From the NCBI GenBank assembly GCA_050249695.1, contig JBFWQA010000001.1, positions 62,001 through 126,000 of the forward strand: DNA of 64,000 nt. Direction: 5' to 3'. The DNA comes from JACKJP01 sp050249695 (GTDB lineage Bacteria; Pseudomonadota; Alphaproteobacteria; Rhizobiales; Tepidamorphaceae). Positions 61,382 through 64,000 of this stretch are shown here, one piece after another. Position 1 is the first letter of the stretch. Each line of letters opens with the position of its first letter. Made by a program: the position numbers and the translations under genes. The notes under the pieces are model-generated. The model saw only the letters and a list, made by a program, of their open reading frames with translations. It was not told where the DNA came from and searched no databases.

Positions 61382-62296
61382 GTGCCAACCGGCGTTGCAG
61401 AAAAGGACGCGCCTCTGGCCCCGCTACGCGGGGTCGGTCCGCTGCGTGCCCGCTGGCGCTGGTTCAAGAGCCAGTTCGTCCGGTTCAGCGGGCTCTCGCC
61501 CCTGCGCCTTGCGGCAGATCTGCGCCGTGCCCGCCGGATCGAGGCCGGGAGGATGGAGATGCCGCGCCGGCTCCCGGCTGGCGGCAGCGAAAGGGTTGTC
61601 GTTTCGCTGACGACGATCCCCGAACGCGTTCCCTATCTTGCACCTGTACTCGCCGGCCTGCTGGAACAGGACCGCCCGGCGGACCGCGTTATCCTGGCCC
61701 TGCCCGACTATTCGCTGCGGAGCGGCAAACCCTATCCCGCGCTCGAACAGGTTCCCCACGGGGTCGACTTGCTGCGTTGCGCCGATACCGGGCCATCGAC
61801 GAAGCTCCTGCCGGCGCTGCGGGCCGAGGCGGACGCGCACATCATCGTGGCCGACGATGACGTCATCTATCCGAGCGACTTCATCTCGACCCTGCTTGCA
61901 GGACACAGGGCGATCCCGGACGCCGCGATCGGGCTGCGCGGCTGGTGCATCGAGCCGAACGTCGAGCCGCGTCACTACGAGCATGTCTGGGGCACGGCGC
62001 TGCGTACCGCCAGGCAGGTTGATATCCTGTTGGGCGTGTGGGGCTATCTGATACCGCCGGGATCGCTTGATGAGGCCGTATTCGACTACGGAGGATATCC
62101 TGACGCTATGCGCTGGGTGGACGATGTTTGGATTTCGGGGCATCTGGCGCGCCGCGGCGTTGCAAGACACGTAGTGCCCTCGCGCGGATTCCCGTTGCGC
62201 ACGCGCGCCGAGCGTTTGCATGCCTTGACGTTCGGGCTCAACCGCTCGGGCCTGAATGACCGTATCGCCATCGCCGCGATGGCCCGTTTCTGGTAG
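61382..62296 (+). CDS. Glycosyltransferase (GT-A-like, putative)
   Basis: A 304-aa protein whose N-terminal ~70 residues are basic and helical; then VVVSLTTIPERVPYLAPVLA begins a GT-A-type nucleotide-binding fold, with the metal motif IIVADDDVIYPSDF. The central RGWCIEPNVEPRHYEHVWGT and the DDVWISGHLARRGV segment resemble acceptor sites in small sugar transferases. GTG 61382 is preceded by AGAGG; a TTG at 61334 would add 16 residues. It precedes the GT4 gene by 7 bp, so the two are coupled. Donor and acceptor are unknown. Confidence 0.75.
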   Translation: MPTGVAEKDAPLAPLRGVGPLRARWRWFKSQFVRFSGLSPLRLAADLRRARRIEAGRMEMPRRLPAGGSERVVVSLTTIPERVPYLAPVLAGLLEQDRPADRVILALPDYSLRSGKPYPALEQVPHGVDLLRCADTGPSTKLLPALRAEADAHIIVADDDVIYPSDFISTLLAGHRAIPDAAIGLRGWCIEPNVEPRHYEHVWGTALRTARQVDILLGVWGYLIPPGSLDEAVFDYGGYPDAMRWVDDVWISGHLARRGVARHVVPSRGFPLRTRAERLHALTFGLNRSGLNDRIAIAAMARFW

Positions 62297-62303
62297 GTTT
62301 GCT

Positions 62304-63488
62304 GTGCGGGTCGCAATCGTCTGCGACTGGTTTCTGCCGCGGTTCGGCGGGATCGAATTTCATCTGCGCGATCTGGCCGTGCACCTGAAGCGCGCCGGGG
62401 TCGACGTCGAAATTCTGACGCCAGTACCTGGCCCGGCGCTGGTTGAAGGTGTGACGATACGCCGGCTGTGCGATGAGACGAGGCCGAATGGCGGATATAT
62501 GTTCCCGCCGCCGCCCCAGGCGACGAGCCTTGGGGATTTCGGCTTTTACCTCGACATGTTCTTCGGCCGGCGCAAGCCGACCGCCTACCGGCGCCTGCAA
62601 GGCATTCTGACGCCCGAGCGCTATGATCTTGCCCATATCCACTTCAGCAATTCGCCCTTCGCCTTCGCGGCCGCGCGACACGCTATCGCGGTAGGCCTCC
62701 CGGTATTGACGACATTCCATTCGTTGATCGCCCACGTTCAGATCGTGGCGGCGCTCGCGCTGCGATATTCGCTCTCCATTCCCGCATGGCCGGTTCGGCA
62801 CACTGCCGTCAGCAGCGTTGCCGCGCGCTCCTTGCGCCCGCTTCTCGGGCCGGCACCTGTCGGCATTCTTCACAATGGAACCGACGGCGGCTACTGGTCC
62901 TCAGGCGCCGACCGAGCTGTCGCGGGACCCGTGGAGATCGTAGCTGCGGGGAGATTGCACAAACGCAAGCGGCTGGATGCGCTTGTCGACATCGCGACCG
63001 GCCTCGCAGCGCGCTGTCCCGACCCTGGTTTCCGTCTGACGATCGCCGGCGATGGTCCCGAGATGTCCGGACTAGAACGGCGCATAAGACAACATCGCGC
63101 TGAAAAACATATCGTTCTGGCCGGCAGGCTTTCTCCCGCGCAGCTCAGGGCGCTTTACGGCAAGGCGCAGGTGTTCGTGGCCCCGGCTCATCTTGAATCC
63201 TTCTGCCTTGCGGCGCTTGAAGCCCGGTATGCCGGCCTGCCGGTGATCGCGATGACCGACACCGGAGCGCGGGATTTTCTGCGTCCCGGGGCCGATTCCA
63301 TCCTCTGTGAAGACGACGCGGAATTCGCGGATGCTCTGGAACGCTTTCTGGATGACGGCGCATTGCGGCAACGGCTGCGTATGGAAGCGGCGCAGCCGCC
63401 TGTCGGATTCGATCACGTGGATGTCGCGAACGCGCACAAGCGGGTATATGAGGAGGTACTGGCCGACGGTCGCCTGAAGCTGGCTTGA
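62304..63488 (+). CDS. GT4-family glycosyltransferase (PimA/PIG-A-like fold)
   Basis: A 394-aa GT-B protein. The N-terminal AIVCDWFLPRFGGIEFHLRD matches the GG(V/I)ExH pattern of phosphatidylinositol glycosyltransferases such as PimA and PIG-A; the C-terminal donor domain shows AAGRLHKRKRLDALVD, AGDGPEM and APAHLESFCLAALEARYAGL with the EX7E motif. It probably adds a sugar to an inositol lipid on the cytoplasmic side, as inference. GTG 62304 follows TAGG by 5 bp and lies 7 bp after the upstream stop. Confidence 0.82.
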   Translation: MRVAIVCDWFLPRFGGIEFHLRDLAVHLKRAGVDVEILTPVPGPALVEGVTIRRLCDETRPNGGYMFPPPPQATSLGDFGFYLDMFFGRRKPTAYRRLQGILTPERYDLAHIHFSNSPFAFAAARHAIAVGLPVLTTFHSLIAHVQIVAALALRYSLSIPAWPVRHTAVSSVAARSLRPLLGPAPVGILHNGTDGGYWSSGADRAVAGPVEIVAAGRLHKRKRLDALVDIATGLAARCPDPGFRLTIAGDGPEMSGLERRIRQHRAEKHIVLAGRLSPAQLRALYGKAQVFVAPAHLESFCLAALEARYAGLPVIAMTDTGARDFLRPGADSILCEDDAEFADALERFLDDGALRQRLRMEAAQPPVGFDHVDVANAHKRVYEEVLADGRLKLA

Positions 63489-63508
63489 GCCTGTCTTTGC
63501 GCGGATCG

Positions 63509-63530
63509 ATCAACGTATAATGACGTTGAT
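63509..63530. promoter_or_regulatory. Perfect palindrome over a TATAAT box upstream of the PKS gene
   Basis: ATCAACGT (63509-63516) and ACGTTGAT (63523-63530) are perfect 8-bp arms with a 6-bp centre. TATAAT (63516-63521) lies inside the palindrome, so binding would block a -10 box. It is 118 bp upstream of the PKS GTG. A good -35 is not visible. Confidence 0.5.
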
Positions 63531-63619
63531 TCAGAAGCATTTCTTTTGTACGCCCCAAGCGGGCTAGGCTGTTTGGACAATGCATGGGTGGCGTGGCAGC
63601 ATCCGTGGAAGAGGTTCAT

Positions 63620-63640
63620 ATGCCGGACGAGCAGGGGTAA
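63620..63640 (+). promoter_or_regulatory. Possible leader mini-ORF (6 codons) before the PKS start
   Basis: ATG 63620 has the ribosome site GGAAGAGG 7 bp upstream and reads M-P-D-E-Q-G then TAA. It ends 8 bp before the PKS GTG and is not in frame with it. It may be a leader for translational coupling, or a sign that the true PKS start lies here with a sequence indel. Confidence 0.3.
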
Positions 63641-63648
63641 AGCAGCGC

Positions 63649-64000
63649 GTGTTTTCGGAAGACACGGATAGGGCAGGTGCCTACGCGCCGATTGCCATCG
63701 TCGGCATCGGTTGTCGGTTCCCCGGCGGTATCGTGTCGCCAAGCAGCTTCTGGGATTTTCTGGTACGGGGCGGGGACGGCATCGGCGAGGTGCCGCCAGA
63801 CCGTTGGAATCTCGAGACATATTATGATCCCACGCCGGGGTTCCCCGGCAAAGTCTATGTCCGTCGCGGCGGTTTCATCGGCAACATCGACAAGTTCGAT
63901 CCGCAGTTTTTCGGGATCTCCCCGCGAGAGGCGGGCTCGATGGATCCGCAGCAGCGCCTGCTGCTGGAGACCACCTGGGAGGCATTCGAGGACGCCGGCA
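63649..64000 (+). CDS. Type I polyketide synthase, partial (beta-ketoacyl synthase domain start)
   Basis: From GTG 63649 the frame begins VFSEDTDRAGAYAPIAIVGI and continues with GCRFPGG, GEVPPDRWN, a YYDPTPG segment, then FFGISPREA and MDPQQRLLLETTWEAFEDAG to the edge. These are the N-terminal ketosynthase signatures of modular or iterative type I PKSs. Only 117 residues are visible, before the active-site cysteine. The position at the end of the inositol-lipid cluster suggests that it makes an acyl chain for the lipid. A palindromic operator and a mini-ORF precede it. Confidence 0.9.
   Translation, partial: MFSEDTDRAGAYAPIAIVGIGCRFPGGIVSPSSFWDFLVRGGDGIGEVPPDRWNLETYYDPTPGFPGKVYVRRGGFIGNIDKFDPQFFGISPREAGSMDPQQRLLLETTWEAFEDAG

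Noticed and set aside
1..64000. tRNA, rRNA, insertion sequence, phage integrase or CRISPR array
   Set aside because: No cloverleaf-like segment, transposase motif or regularly spaced repeats were seen by eye; a tool search could still find a small RNA.

Overview
The window reads as chromosomal DNA of a high-GC alphaproteobacterium of the order Hyphomicrobiales (Rhizobiales). The reasons are the block ccmI-ccmE-ccmF-ccmH-degP-response regulator-histidine kinase-glnE-pleC, which from memory is the order in Sinorhizobium and relatives; a feuN/feuP/feuQ-like trio; families typical of the order (DUF5330, DUF1491, DUF2336, DUF4833); betaine-homocysteine methyltransferase; and PHA synthase with a phasin. 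Coding density is very high and several convergent genes share bases at their stops. I see no tRNA, rRNA, IS element, CRISPR array or phage gene.

Layout. 1-10.8 kb: partial sufE, DUF5330, a PAS histidine kinase with a peptidoglycan-binding protein and DUF1491, DUF2336, a lipoprotein, DUF1254/DUF1214 with a class A PBP, a Cys-cluster protein, and a small secreted protein behind a good EcfG-type promoter. 10.9-13.7 kb: FeuNPQ-like signalling unit and a lipoprotein. 13.7-30.3 kb: a 469-aa unknown, the cytochrome c maturation operon, DegP, an OmpR/HK pair, GlnE, PleC (with a dense GANTC cluster in its promoter region) and a SulP transporter. 30.3-42.6 kb: PepN, Bmt, copper-chaperone genes, an ATPase/FtsX/HlyD exporter and a PatZ-type lysine acetyltransferase. 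42.9-51.6 kb: MaoC, phasin and PhaC with palindromic operators, AroQ, an RND efflux operon with a DUF2892 protein, and DUF4833.

51.5-64 kb is the most unusual part. It holds an SDR reductase, a PAP2/AUR1-like membrane enzyme, a GNAT-fold acyltransferase, a second LptB/LptF/LptG-like exporter without LptA/C/D, an LPG-synthase-type flippase, inositol-3-phosphate synthase, PgpA, a CDP-alcohol phosphatidyltransferase, two glycosyltransferases, and the start of a type I polyketide synthase behind a perfect palindrome. I infer a dedicated pathway that makes and exports an inositol-containing (glyco)lipid, possibly sphingolipid-like with a polyketide-derived chain. That is inference from gene content; the window ends inside the PKS ketosynthase, so the decisive downstream domains cannot be seen.
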